From positions 1 through 64,000 of the forward strand of contig JAHEZD010000016.1 of assembly GCA_023251255.1 (NCBI GenBank): a DNA stretch of 64,000 nt, given 5' to 3'. The notes beneath the pieces were generated by a model. That model did no database searches. It had not been told where the DNA came from and saw nothing but the letters and a program-made list of their open reading frames with translations. Made by a program: the position numbers and the translations under genes. Within the stretch, counting starts at the first letter, position 1. Each line of letters begins with the position of its first letter. This DNA comes from Chitinophagaceae bacterium. Lineage in GTDB: Bacteria > Bacteroidota > Bacteroidia > Chitinophagales > Chitinophagaceae. This document shows positions 24,753-33,616 of the stretch, piece by piece.

Positions 24753-27311
24753 TTATGCTTTTTTCTTTGCTGCTTTTTTTGCTGCTGCTTTTTTGGGGGC
24801 AGCCTTGGCCTTTTTCTTGAATGCATCAGGTACCTGCAGTTCTATCATCTTCTTCACATCCTCCAAAGGCACAGTGGTCAGTTCCTCTGGCGTGTACTTG
24901 GTATCGTCTGCCTTCTTGGTAATCTTCAGCATTTTCTTGCCAAACTTGATATAGGGCCCCCAGCGGCCATTTTCAATGGAAATCTTTTCGGAAGGCCAGT
25001 TCTGTATGTAGCGGTTGGCTTCCTTGTTTACCTTGGCTTCAATCAGTTCATTGATTTCGGCCTGGCTCAGGTTGTCAAAATTGTAGCGTCTTGGTACATT
25101 GATGTACAGGTCGTTCCACTTGATGAATGGACCGAACCTGCCCTTGCCCTTGGTCACAGGTAGCTCTTCATAGTGGGCAATAGGTGCATCGGCCAATTGC
25201 TTTTCTTTCAGCAGTTCAATGGCCCTGTCCAGTTCCATGGTGTTCAGGTCTTCACCCCTTGGAATGGAGATGAACTGTTCGCCCAATTTGATATAGGGGC
25301 CGAACCTCCCCACATTTACACTCAGTTCCTGGCCTTCGTATTCGCCCAAGGTCCTTGGCAGTTTGAACAGGTCCATTGCTTCATCAAAAGTGATGGTTTC
25401 AATGCTCTGGTTCTGGTTCAGTTTGGCAAAGCGTGGCTTTTCCTCATCTTCTGCATGTCCTATCTGTACCATGGCACCGTAGCGTCCCATACGGGCAATC
25501 ACTTTCTTGCCCGTGGCTTCGTCTGTACCCAGTTCACGTTCGCCTTTGGCACGTTCCGCATTTTCCAGTGTATGCTCAATGTTCTCGTGGAAGGGCTTGT
25601 AGAAGCCGTCAATCATATTGCCCCACTGCATTTTGCCATCGGCTATTTCATCAAATTCCTGTTCAATCTTTGCGGTGAAACCAAAGTCCATCACCTTGCT
25701 GAAATACTGTTTCAGGAAGTCGGTTACCACAATGCCCAGATCGGTGGGGAACAGTTTGTTCTTCTCGGCACCGGTATTCTCCTGCAGTAGCTGTTTCTCT
25801 ATGTTATTGGTAGGGGTGAGGCGCAATAGGTTGGCATTTCTTTTCACCCCTTCCTTGTCGCGTTTCTCCACATAGTTCCTTTTGATGATGGTGGAGATGG
25901 TGGGCGCATAAGTGGAAGGGCGGCCAATGCCCAGTTCTTCCAGTTTCTTCACCAAGCTGGCTTCTGCATAACGTGGTGCAGGACGGCTGAACTTTTCAGC
26001 AGCTACCATTTCCCTGTACTCCAGTTGCTGGCCAATGCTCAATGGGGGCAGTATGCCCTCTGTATCTTCCTCATCTTCATCATCACGGCCTTCCATGTAC
26101 ACTTTCAGGAAGCCATCAAATTTCATTACTTCACCAGTAGCGGCCAATTGCTCACGGTTGGTGCTGATATCAATCTTGGCCGTTGTTTTTTCAAATGCAG
26201 CATCGCTCATCTGCGAAGCGATGGTCCTGCGCCAGATCAGTTCATACAGACGTTTGGTTTCCTCATCATCGTCTGTTTTATTGTTCATGTAAGTGGGGCG
26301 TATGGCTTCATGCGCTTCCTGTGCGGAGTCGTTCTTGTTCTTGTACTTGCGTTGCTGGTAGTAGTTGTCGCCATAGGCAGAGCTGATCTGTTTATGGATA
26401 TCCGTCATGGCCGTTTCGCTCAGGTTCACACTATCCGTACGCATATAGGTAATCTTACCGCTTTCGTACAATCGCTGTGCAATCAACATGGTCTTGCTAA
26501 CACTGTAACCCAGCTTCCGGGCGGCTTCCTGTTGCAGGGTAGAGGTGGTGAAAGGGGCGGCAGGTGTGCGCTTGGCGGGCTTCACCTGTATGTCTGCCAC
26601 TTTGTAATTGGCTCCTTTGCAGCTTTCCAGGAACTGCTGTGCATCTTCTTGAGCGGATACTTTTGAAGGGCCATCTGCTTTGAAGGTCACCAACCGTCCA
26701 TTGATATCATTGGCCGCAAAAGTGGCGTCTATTTTATAACTGCTTTCCGATACGAAGTTGTTGATCTCCCTTTCCCTGTCCACTATCAGGCGCACGGCCA
26801 CACTCTGCACACGGCCGGCACTCAGGCTGCGCTGCATACCAATCTTGCGCCACAGTACGGGGCTTAGTTCAAAACCCACCAACCTGTCCAGCACACGCCT
26901 TGCTTGCTGTGCATTGACCAGGTCCATATTGATCCTGCGGGGATTGTCCACTGCCTTGCGGATGGCAGGAGCGGTAATTTCATGGAACACGATACGCTTG
27001 GTTTCCTTTGGATCGAGACCGAGTACTTCCGCTAGGTGCCAACTGATGCTTTCCCCTTCGCGGTCCTCATCGGATGCCAGCCAAACCTCCTTTCCTTTGG
27101 ACAGTTTCTTCAGGTCGTTGACCACTTTCAGTTTATCATCTGGCACTTTGTACCTGGGCTTGTAGTTCTGGGTAAGGTCAATGCCCATATCATCCTTTTC
27201 AAGGTCGCGAATGTGGCCATAACAGCTCCTCACTTCAAAATTGCTTCCCAGTATCTTCTCAATCGTCTTGGCCTTTGCAGGCGACTCCACTATCAATAGG
27301 TTCTTTGCCAT
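24753..27311 (-). CDS. topA: DNA topoisomerase I (type IA)
   Basis: The 852-residue enzyme relaxes negative supercoils. TOPRIM landmarks are LLIVESPAKAKTIEKIL at the start and ASDEDREGESISWHL at 79-93; the active-site Tyr289 is in GKITYMRTDS. The C-terminal third has topoisomerase C-terminal repeats (MGRYGAMVQIG, VGRFGPYIKLG, KGRFGPFIKWN, NGRWGPYIKFG) in place of zinc fingers. It ends in a Lys/Ala-rich tail (KKAAAKKAAKKKA) likely to bind DNA non-specifically. It is convergent with nothing and is followed by repeats and a strong terminator. Confidence 0.97.
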   Translation of the reverse strand: MAKNLLIVESPAKAKTIEKILGSNFEVRSCYGHIRDLEKDDMGIDLTQNYKPRYKVPDDKLKVVNDLKKLSKGKEVWLASDEDREGESISWHLAEVLGLDPKETKRIVFHEITAPAIRKAVDNPRRINMDLVNAQQARRVLDRLVGFELSPVLWRKIGMQRSLSAGRVQSVAVRLIVDREREINNFVSESSYKIDATFAANDINGRLVTFKADGPSKVSAQEDAQQFLESCKGANYKVADIQVKPAKRTPAAPFTTSTLQQEAARKLGYSVSKTMLIAQRLYESGKITYMRTDSVNLSETAMTDIHKQISSAYGDNYYQQRKYKNKNDSAQEAHEAIRPTYMNNKTDDDEETKRLYELIWRRTIASQMSDAAFEKTTAKIDISTNREQLAATGEVMKFDGFLKVYMEGRDDEDEEDTEGILPPLSIGQQLEYREMVAAEKFSRPAPRYAEASLVKKLEELGIGRPSTYAPTISTIIKRNYVEKRDKEGVKRNANLLRLTPTNNIEKQLLQENTGAEKNKLFPTDLGIVVTDFLKQYFSKVMDFGFTAKIEQEFDEIADGKMQWGNMIDGFYKPFHENIEHTLENAERAKGERELGTDEATGKKVIARMGRYGAMVQIGHAEDEEKPRFAKLNQNQSIETITFDEAMDLFKLPRTLGEYEGQELSVNVGRFGPYIKLGEQFISIPRGEDLNTMELDRAIELLKEKQLADAPIAHYEELPVTKGKGRFGPFIKWNDLYINVPRRYNFDNLSQAEINELIEAKVNKEANRYIQNWPSEKISIENGRWGPYIKFGKKMLKITKKADDTKYTPEELTTVPLEDVKKMIELQVPDAFKKKAKAAPKKAAAKKAAKKKA

Positions 27312-27541
27312 GTTCTGCTTCTAATAATTTTTGTGACCAGCTTTTTCATTGCTGTTTCCTCTCTTACTGCTTATTTTAAACGCCAAATTTCCACCCCAAA
27401 CAGTTTCTTCGATGGTGCAATATTAGTTTAATCGTTCAAAATGCAAAAAAGTCTGATAATTAGGTAGCTATCTGTTTAAGTAACTGTCAGGTTCCCGGTA
27501 AAAAAGCAAACGGCGAAGCCATCATCTATAATAAGGTGATA

Positions 27542-27772
27542 TCAGCCGGCTTTCTTTTGCTGCCTCAACATATAAAGGTAGAGGCTCTCCACTTTGGCCC
27601 TTGCCCAAGGGGTCTTCCTCAAGAAGGTCAAACTGGATTTGATGCTGGGATTGCTCTTGAAGCAATTGATGCTGATTTTGACGGCCAGTTCCTCCCAGCC
27701 AAAATAGGTGACCATTTCGGTGAGTATGGCTTCCAGCGTTTTGCCATGCAATGGGTCTTTTGATGCTGACAT
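27542..27772 (-). CDS. VF530 family DNA-binding protein
   Basis: The 76-residue protein matches the small VF530 family: DPLHGKTLEAILTEMVTYFGWEELA, then CFKSNPSIKSSLTFLRKTPWARAKVESLYL. The family is described as DNA-binding with a compact helical fold; its cellular role is not established. The length is typical. It lies between topA and the DEAD-box helicase, all on the minus strand, but with gaps over 140 bp, so co-transcription is not certain. Confidence 0.9.
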   Translation of the reverse strand: MSASKDPLHGKTLEAILTEMVTYFGWEELAVKISINCFKSNPSIKSSLTFLRKTPWARAKVESLYLYMLRQQKKAG

Positions 27773-27811
27773 GGGGTATTCTTTTGTTAACGGTGTCGTA
27801 TGTTGAATTTT

Positions 27812-27890
27812 ATGTCAGGGCAAGTTTGTCGAAACAGCACAGTACCGTATTAAGCCACCTTCGACAGGCTCAGGCTGACATTCATGGTGA
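27812..27890. repeat. Short palindromic repeat fragment
   Basis: An imperfect palindrome with TGTCAGGGCAAGTTTGTCGAAA and CTTCGACAGGCTCAGGCTGACA. It is the core of the REP-like family without the ACTGATG ends. Confidence 0.6.
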
Positions 27891-27913
27891 GGAAGGCGTC
27901 TTTCTTCCATTGT

Positions 27914-29245
27914 TTATTTTTTCTTCTGTCCCCTGGTAATGGGCTTGCCGTATTTCTTCATCATCTTTTCCTTCCTGCTTTCCTTGAAATGCACTTTGCT
28001 GTTCTTGGCAGACTTTTCATGGAAGGCAGCACCACGTTCCTCTTTCTTTGGAAGTTTGGGCTGTATGATCTTCATGAACACTTTGGGCTTCTCGTCTTCC
28101 GTGAGTTCAGTGGAGATAACCAAATGGTCCGGCAATGGTGCAATGGGTATTTCATATTTCATCAGGGCCTCAATGGCTTCCTGCTGCGGTTTTTCCTTTT
28201 CCGTAATGAAAGTGATGGCAATACCTTTTTTGTCGAACCTGCCGGTTCTGCCAATACGGTGGATGTAGTTTTCGGGAACCTCCGGCGTATCAAAGTTGAT
28301 GACATGCGTTACCTCCGAAATATCAATGCCCCTTGCCACGATATCCGTGGCAATGATGAAGCGGTAATTGCCTTCCTGGAACTGCTTTACCGTATTGAAC
28401 CGGTGGTTCTGCTCCTTGTTGGAATGTATTACCCCCGCCGTGCCCGGGAACTTTGCTTCCAGTTGTTCATATAACTGGTCGGCCAGGCTCTTGGTGGCGG
28501 CAAATACCAGCACTTTGGTCATGGTTTTATCTTCTGTCAGCAGCAGTTCCAGCAGGTTGACTTTCGTGTAGAAATTGGGAACCCGGTAGGCCGTTTGGAT
28601 GATATTCTCCAGTGGGGTGCCCGTGGGGGCAGCTTCCACCCTGATCGGGTCATTGAAATAATCCTGCATCAATGCTTCCACTTCGTCCGTAATGGTGGCG
28701 GAGAACAGCAGGTTCTGCCTTTTCTGTGGCAGCAGGTCCAGTATGTTCTTGATCTGTGTGCGGAAGCCCAGGTTCAGCATTTCGTCCATTTCATCTATTA
28801 CCAGCCGTTTGATGGTCTTTGTTTTGAAGGCACCGTTCATGGCCAGGTCAAACAGCCTTCCGGGGGTGGCCACCAGCACGTCCACACCATTCTCCAGTTC
28901 CAGTGCCTGGGTGTTGATATTGGCACCGCCATACACACCCACGGCAATGACGTTCATGAACTGCGTCAGTTCCTTTACGGATTTCACCACCTGTGCCACC
29001 AGTTCCCTTGTAGGTACCACAATGAGCACCTGCGGGGACTTGTCCTTGCTGAACTTCCATAGCCGCAAGCAGGGGAGCAGGTAGGCAAAAGTTTTGCCCG
29101 TACCTGTTTGGGCTATGCCGCAAACATCCCTGCCCGACATTACAACGGGGAATACGCGGTGCTGTATGGTAGTGGGATTGGTATAGCCAAGATTGTCCAG
29201 TGCGTTCAGCAAAGGGGCATTCAAATTCAAATCAGTAAACGTCAT
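27914..29245 (-). CDS. DEAD-box family RNA helicase
   Basis: A 443-residue ATP-dependent RNA helicase starting at the ATG at 29245 (MTFTDLNLNAPLLNALDNLGY). The Q motif is at ~20-30, motif I AQTGTGKT at 45-52, and the PTREL and TPGR motifs follow; SAT is motif III, and HRIGRTGR motif VI. Motif II reads DEMD instead of the usual DEAD. The C-terminal ~70 residues are basic (KEERGAAFHEKSAKNSKVHF, MKKYGKPITRGQKKK), typical of RNA-binding tails. RhlE-like roles in ribosome assembly or RNA decay are likely. Seven residues preceding the chosen start in the open frame are excluded. Confidence 0.93.
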   Translation of the reverse strand: MTFTDLNLNAPLLNALDNLGYTNPTTIQHRVFPVVMSGRDVCGIAQTGTGKTFAYLLPCLRLWKFSKDKSPQVLIVVPTRELVAQVVKSVKELTQFMNVIAVGVYGGANINTQALELENGVDVLVATPGRLFDLAMNGAFKTKTIKRLVIDEMDEMLNLGFRTQIKNILDLLPQKRQNLLFSATITDEVEALMQDYFNDPIRVEAAPTGTPLENIIQTAYRVPNFYTKVNLLELLLTEDKTMTKVLVFAATKSLADQLYEQLEAKFPGTAGVIHSNKEQNHRFNTVKQFQEGNYRFIIATDIVARGIDISEVTHVINFDTPEVPENYIHRIGRTGRFDKKGIAITFITEKEKPQQEAIEALMKYEIPIAPLPDHLVISTELTEDEKPKVFMKIIQPKLPKKEERGAAFHEKSAKNSKVHFKESRKEKMMKKYGKPITRGQKKK

Positions 29246-29437
29246 AGCTGCAAAAATAGGCTGCAATGTAGTTTTTAATTATTAAGGAGGGGTTTATGGA
29301 CCTGCAAGGCTGCTTGTAGGTGCTTTGAAAGTAGGGGATATACGGATGAAGGCAGCGCCATTCCAAACAGTCTTTCATTGCCAATTCGTCAGATCACCAT
29401 AATACAAACCCATATAAGCTGGCAGCTTTAATCTACA

Positions 29438-30010
29438 CTACACCAAACTATCACGCTTTGGATTTAGATAATCAAACTGATTGTCTTCAAAAAGCTGTTC
29501 CAAAGCTTCATATCCTTTCTCAATTTTAAAATCCCTTTCTTTTTTTGTAATCGGAATAAACCAATAGCAATGTATTTCTTGTTCACCGTAGTTAAATATT
29601 TCTAATTTTTCTCCGTCAAGATATGGCAAAGAAATAAAGCCATGGTCACATTTTGAATTGTCCAACCACGGTTGCCCGATGTTAACCGTGTGGTGTAAGT
29701 TAAGTGGTAATCCATTTCTGTGGTATGATGTGCAAACAGTCAAAAGTTCAACTAATAATTTATCTGACTTTGGTGAATAAACAACCAACTCAATCAGATT
29801 GTCATCAAGTCTGTCAACCGACATACCAACGGTGCAATAACAGAACATTTGGTGCCTATCATTATGAGGAAATTCTAAAATGAAAAAGTCTTTGTGAAGT
29901 TTATTTGGTGGTCCTTGTTGAAGTGTCAAACGCTTGCCTTTCACGCCGAAATAAGTTTCGTAATGTCGGTTCAGATTGTCAACATAGTTTTTTGTATCAA
30001 ATGGTTGCAT
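29438..30010 (-). CDS. Suppressor-of-fused (SUFU) domain protein
   Basis: A 190-residue AT-rich gene product. The C-terminal part fits the SUFU domain: TVNIGQPWLDNSKCDHGFISLPYLDG, then CYWFIPITKKERDFKIEKGYEALEQLF and a final Asn-Pro-Lys-Arg. In bacteria SUFU domains are common among immunity proteins of contact-dependent or polymorphic toxin systems, and no toxin gene is adjacent here. The base composition is lower in G+C than the neighbouring helicase and map genes, suggesting acquisition. It is a lone gene on the minus strand. Confidence 0.75.
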   Translation of the reverse strand: MQPFDTKNYVDNLNRHYETYFGVKGKRLTLQQGPPNKLHKDFFILEFPHNDRHQMFCYCTVGMSVDRLDDNLIELVVYSPKSDKLLVELLTVCTSYHRNGLPLNLHHTVNIGQPWLDNSKCDHGFISLPYLDGEKLEIFNYGEQEIHCYWFIPITKKERDFKIEKGYEALEQLFEDNQFDYLNPKRDSLV

Positions 30011-30086
30011 GTTAGTCTATAAAAACTGCTGCTTATGTATAAGGTTTCGCGATGTGGGGGTAAATCAAGACTCATTTGCCCAGCCC

Positions 30087-30851
30087 TCAATTCCATATTC
30101 CATTCATCTCTGTCAAAATAATTGGTTTGCCATCAGTAACCACAATGGTATGTTCATGCTGTGCCATAAAGCCGCCCTTGTTTCCCACCATTGTCCAGCC
30201 ATCTTGCAAGGTTTCAGCATAGGTGGATGTTGTTGTTATAAATGTTTCAATGGCCACTACCGCATTTTTCTTGAACCTGGTATGGTTAAACCTGTCCCTG
30301 AAATTGGCTATTGCATGCGGTTCTTCGTGAAGGCTCCTGCCTATTCCATGTCCTGTTAGGTTCTTGATTACTTTGTAGCCCCTTTTCTTGGCTTCGGTTT
30401 CCATTAAGAACCCAATGTCGGCAATGCGGACGCCGCCCTTTATGTTGTGGATGGCTTTATGCAGGATCTGTTTGGAGGCTTCAATCAGTTTCTGGTGCTG
30501 GTTGATATCCGTGCCCAGCACAAATGATCCCCCGTTGTCCGACCAAAAACCATCCAGTTCTGCTGAAACGTCAATATTGATTAAATCACCTTCATGAAGG
30601 ATTTTCTTGTGGGATGGTATGCCATGGCAAAATTCATTGTTCACGCTTATGCAGGTGCAGCCAGGAAAACCATAAGTTACATAGGGTGCTGATTTGGCCC
30701 CTAGGTCATTCAGGATCTGTCCGCCAAAGTTGTCCAGTTCCTTTGTGGTCATGCCCGGTTGGGCAAAGTTCCTCATTTCCTTCAAGGTGTAGGCAACTGC
30801 TTCGCTGGCCTTTTGCATGCCGATTAGTTCTGCCTCTTTTGTTATGGACAT
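30087..30851 (-). CDS. map: Methionine aminopeptidase, type I
   Basis: The 254-residue metallo-enzyme removes N-terminal Met from nascent proteins. It has the pita-bread fold motifs: NNEFCHGIPS (His76), INIDVSAELDGFWSDNGG (metal ligands Asp94 and Asp105), GHGIGRSLHEEPHA (His ligand), AIETF (Glu ligand) and the final QHEHTIVVTDGKP (Glu ligand). There is no N-terminal zinc-binding extension, consistent with type Ia. It is not beside the ribosomal-protein operon where map often sits. Confidence 0.95.
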   Translation of the reverse strand: MSITKEAELIGMQKASEAVAYTLKEMRNFAQPGMTTKELDNFGGQILNDLGAKSAPYVTYGFPGCTCISVNNEFCHGIPSHKKILHEGDLINIDVSAELDGFWSDNGGSFVLGTDINQHQKLIEASKQILHKAIHNIKGGVRIADIGFLMETEAKKRGYKVIKNLTGHGIGRSLHEEPHAIANFRDRFNHTRFKKNAVVAIETFITTTSTYAETLQDGWTMVGNKGGFMAQHEHTIVVTDGKPIILTEMNGIWN

Positions 30852-31071
30852 ATTTTTTTTCTTTGGTTAAAGATTCGTCGTGTTGTTTTATCGCCTGATT
30901 GCTTGGGTTCGGTGCTAGCTGTTATGCTGTACTTTTAAATGTCAACCCTGAATTAAAGCCCGTTTGAAAATACAAGGTTGAAGTTAACAACAAAAGCTAT
31001 ATGGAATTACGAGTGATGGATGCAATGCTGATAGGAGGGATGAAGCTGAGTGTTAAACTGCCTGTCTAAAA

Positions 31072-31641
31072 CTACCATAATTTCCACCAAGGTTTAGTGT
31101 TTGTAGTTTTGCTGTCCCGATCGCTAATTGTGTTGAGCATTTCTTTTATCCGCCTTTCTGCTTCTGTCTTTGTGATACCATTGTAATAGTCATAAACGAA
31201 TGGATGGTCAAAGTCTTCATGTGGTACAATGTATGGTCGATTATTTCCTGTTCCTGTAAAAACTGTTGTTGGAATACTGCCTCCACTAAAGTCATAGTCG
31301 GGCAAATCATTGCTTAACCAACCAAAATATGTTGTTTCGTGATTTTCATTATTAAAATTGTCCGAATAATCTTGGAAGCTCTTGTCACTCAACGAAACCC
31401 AAAGCCCATATTCAAGATCATCGCAATGATCAATGATTTTTTGTGTCAAAGTGCAACGAATAAATCTGTCTGTTTGGTCTGAATATGTAATAACGCAAAA
31501 GTCTTTGTCAAGCTTCCCAATATTTTCCTTGTCGTCCTTGGATAATGTGTCATAGCTCGTCGGCGATATATAAGCCAATGCAGGCCATTCTTCATGTTCT
31601 TTTCCACAACAGCTACAAGTATATTTTATAATTTCTGCCAT
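31072..31641 (-). CDS. DUF2199 domain protein
   Basis: 189 residues. The N-terminus has the DUF2199 zinc-ribbon-like start YTCSCCGKEHEEWPALAYISP, followed by the acidic DKDFCVITYSDQTDRFIRCTL and the ligand-like GLWVSLSDKSF and YFGWLSNDLPDY. The function is unknown. The gene is AT-rich and isolated. Upstream in the same orientation (31803-31890) lies the same two-stem-loop repeat that precedes the AT-rich orphan at 2705, which supports a shared, cassette-like mode of arrival. Confidence 0.85.
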   Translation of the reverse strand: MAEIIKYTCSCCGKEHEEWPALAYISPTSYDTLSKDDKENIGKLDKDFCVITYSDQTDRFIRCTLTQKIIDHCDDLEYGLWVSLSDKSFQDYSDNFNNENHETTYFGWLSNDLPDYDFSGGSIPTTVFTGTGNNRPYIVPHEDFDHPFVYDYYNGITKTEAERRIKEMLNTISDRDSKTTNTKPWWKLW

Positions 31642-31905
31642 TGATTCTCCTTGTCAAATTTTGGAAGGAATGTGCCTTGATAAAATGCTATCAACACAAA
31701 GATTGCCGCTATTGGCTTCAATTCCAAAAACAATTGGCTCTTAACCATCAACGGTTACTACCTGCACTTTCTGTTCTTTCTTGTTGTTTTCGAAGCTTGT
31801 TTTAACCAGTTACAAACTGGCTTCCATAACCGATCCGTAGTTGGCTTCTCACTTTGGCTCTACTCAAACTACGGATAGCAGCTCCGATTAAATGATGGAA
31901 GAACA
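31642..31905. other. Intergenic with structured repeat
   Basis: The gap between two same-strand genes. It holds the two-stem-loop repeat at 31803-31890 (minus orientation) and a segment at about 31710-31800 (AAAAACAATTGGCT, CTTTCTGTTCTTT) also found at about 33450-33510. Confidence 0.6.
31803..31890 (-). repeat. Two-stem-loop dispersed repeat, copy 2
   Basis: Reverse-oriented relative of 2567-2658: AACCAGTT/AACTGG stem (31804-31820) and ATCCGTAG (31833-31840) / CTACGGAT (31869-31876). It lies about 160 bp upstream of the DUF2199 gene, in the same orientation as that gene. Confidence 0.65.
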
Positions 31906-32337
31906 CTACTGAGAACTGCTAGCCTCAACCCCATACCGTATTGCCGCTTGGAGAATATCAGTGTTTATGTCTTTCAGTGCCTTGAACTTTATGCAATACC
32001 CGCTCACGCTTGCCTTGCCTATGTTTTTTCCAAAGGTTTGGGCCAAATAGGTCTTGTCTTCGATACCAAGGACATAGACAGAAATCCCCGTTGTGTTGGC
32101 ACTCATGCCAATTTGATAAAACTCCTTGCTTGTTCCATCAGCATATTGTATGGTGTAGGAGCCATATCCAATATTGGGATTGGAGACAATTTTGCCTTCA
32201 CTGTTCCTGCCATCCAGGAACCATAATTTACCTGCTGGCATTACCTGCAGCATGATGAGGTGCAATGCTCGCATGTCGCTGGATTTTGGTTCAGGTTGGC
32301 TGGTAATATAGTTGTTGATTTGTTCCTGTACGTTCAT
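31906..32337 (-). CDS. DUF1801 (YdhG-like) family protein
   Basis: A 143-residue protein of the DUF1801 family, with INNYITSQPEPKSSDMRALHLIMLQVMP at the start and PNIGYGSYTIQYADG and KTYLAQTFGKNIGKASVSGYCIKFK later. Members have a small alpha/beta fold and are sometimes linked to iron or frataxin-like roles, but no activity is established. It is monocistronic, with 126 bp to the next gene. Confidence 0.8.
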   Translation of the reverse strand: MNVQEQINNYITSQPEPKSSDMRALHLIMLQVMPAGKLWFLDGRNSEGKIVSNPNIGYGSYTIQYADGTSKEFYQIGMSANTTGISVYVLGIEDKTYLAQTFGKNIGKASVSGYCIKFKALKDINTDILQAAIRYGVEASSSQ

Positions 32338-32463
32338 GTGGATATAAAATTAGGGGTTGCTTGGTTTACCTTTCATCCCGTAGCTATCGGATTGCTTTCT
32401 TTTTACTCCATGTGATTGTAAACTTCCTTTCCATCCTTCAGCTTCCCTTGCCAACCGGCGGGC

Positions 32464-32967
32464 TCAGGACCGTTTTGATAAAGCCGCCAACAGGTTTTCC
32501 AAGTTGACCATTGACATCTTGAACCCTTCTGTGAAGCCCATTTCAATCATCTTCTCCATGCGGTCAAGGGATTCATTATAAATAGTGATATGCACGGTTG
32601 TTATTCCGTCCTGTTCGCTAAAAGTGTAATCCCAATCAGAACCAGGCAATTCGGGGTTTTCATCCTTGTCCGCAAAAGCATTGAACATTTTGAAATGGGT
32701 TTTCGGACTAATGGAAGTATATTTCTGGATTGCCCACCGCTCTTGGCCTTCCGGGCTTACCATGGCATAAAATCTCCGCCCGCCCACTTTGAAATCCATG
32801 AATTTTGTTTTTGATGACCATGGTTTGGGTGCCACCCATTGGTCAAGGATTTCCGCTTTGGTAAAGGCATCCCATACCAGTGAAAGGTCGGCATCAAATT
32901 CCCTGGTGATGGATACCGTTTTTGTGGCTTTGTCCACGGTAAAATCAAATAGCAAGTTGTTCATCAT
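32464..32967 (-). CDS. SRPBCC/AHSA1 domain protein, co-operonic with ArsR regulator
   Basis: 167 residues from the ATG at 32967 ([20 protein letters not shown]). The START-like features are [46 protein letters not shown] and a terminal amphipathic helix ([20 protein letters not shown]). Its start codon overlaps the stop of the upstream ArsR-type regulator in an ATGA, so translation is coupled. ArsR/AHSA1 gene pairs are common in Bacteroidota; the ligand is unknown. Confidence 0.9.
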   Translation of the reverse strand: MMNNLLFDFTVDKATKTVSITREFDADLSLVWDAFTKAEILDQWVAPKPWSSKTKFMDFKVGGRRFYAMVSPEGQERWAIQKYTSISPKTHFKMFNAFADKDENPELPGSDWDYTFSEQDGITTVHITIYNESLDRMEKMIEMGFTEGFKMSMVNLENLLAALSKRS

Positions 32968-33284
32968 TTTTTTTGTTTTTTTATGGTGGATAATACATTG
33001 TCCAATTGATTGAACTGGGTTTCCCATATTTTCCTGAACTGGGCCAACCAGTTGTCAATCTCCTGCATTTTTTTTGGATTGAAGTGATAGTAAATTTCCC
33101 TACCAGACTGCTCTGGCTTGATCAATTGGCATTCCTGCAATACTTTAATATGTTTTGATACTGCCTGTCGGCTCATATCAAATTTCTCTGCCATTGCATT
33201 TGGTGTCAATGCTTGAATGGCAATTAAGGTTAGGATAGCCCTACGTGTTGGGTCGGCTATGGCCTGGAATATGTCCTGTTTCAT
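32964..33284 (-). CDS. ArsR-family winged-helix repressor
   Basis: A 106-residue winged-helix regulator: [19 protein letters not shown] is the family signature start, [21 protein letters not shown] the recognition HTH, and [19 protein letters not shown] the wing and dimerisation helix. No cysteine-rich metal site is present, so it belongs to the non-metal branch. The ATG at 33284 (MKQDIFQ) is chosen; a TTG two codons earlier is possible. It forms a translationally coupled pair with the AHSA1 gene and probably controls it. Confidence 0.92.
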   Translation of the reverse strand: MKQDIFQAIADPTRRAILTLIAIQALTPNAMAEKFDMSRQAVSKHIKVLQECQLIKPEQSGREIYYHFNPKKMQEIDNWLAQFRKIWETQFNQLDNVLSTIKKQKK

Positions 33285-33520
33285 TTTCAATAGTTAATTA
33301 CGCAACCTTCAGGTTGCAAATATATATGCAACTTCTGAGTTGCGCAAACTTATTTGCAATTATTTTGTGGAGGTAAAATGTCGGTGAGTTTTGGTTGTTG
33401 TGGGAGGGACATTGCAATGATGCTTAACAGAGAGATTACTACTATTGGCTGAGAGTTCAAAAACAATTGGCTGTTAATACCACCTGAACTTTCTTTTCTT
33501 TGTCGTTGTTTCCGAAGCAT

Positions 33521-33598
33521 GTTTAGCCAGTTACAAACTGGTTTCCATAACCGATGCGCATTTTTACCTTGCACAAAACTCTATGGATAGAAATCGGC
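33521..33598 (-). repeat. Two-stem-loop dispersed repeat, copy 3 (partial)
   Basis: Contains AGCCAGTT (33525-33532) / AACTGG stem and TCCATAACCGAT as in the 31.8-kb copy; the second stem has decayed (CTATGGATAG at 33581-33590). Its flank at 33440-33510 (AAAAACAATTGGCT) also matches the 31.7-kb copy. Confidence 0.55.
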
Positions 33599-33616
33599 AT
33601 TAAAAAGCAGCTTAAC

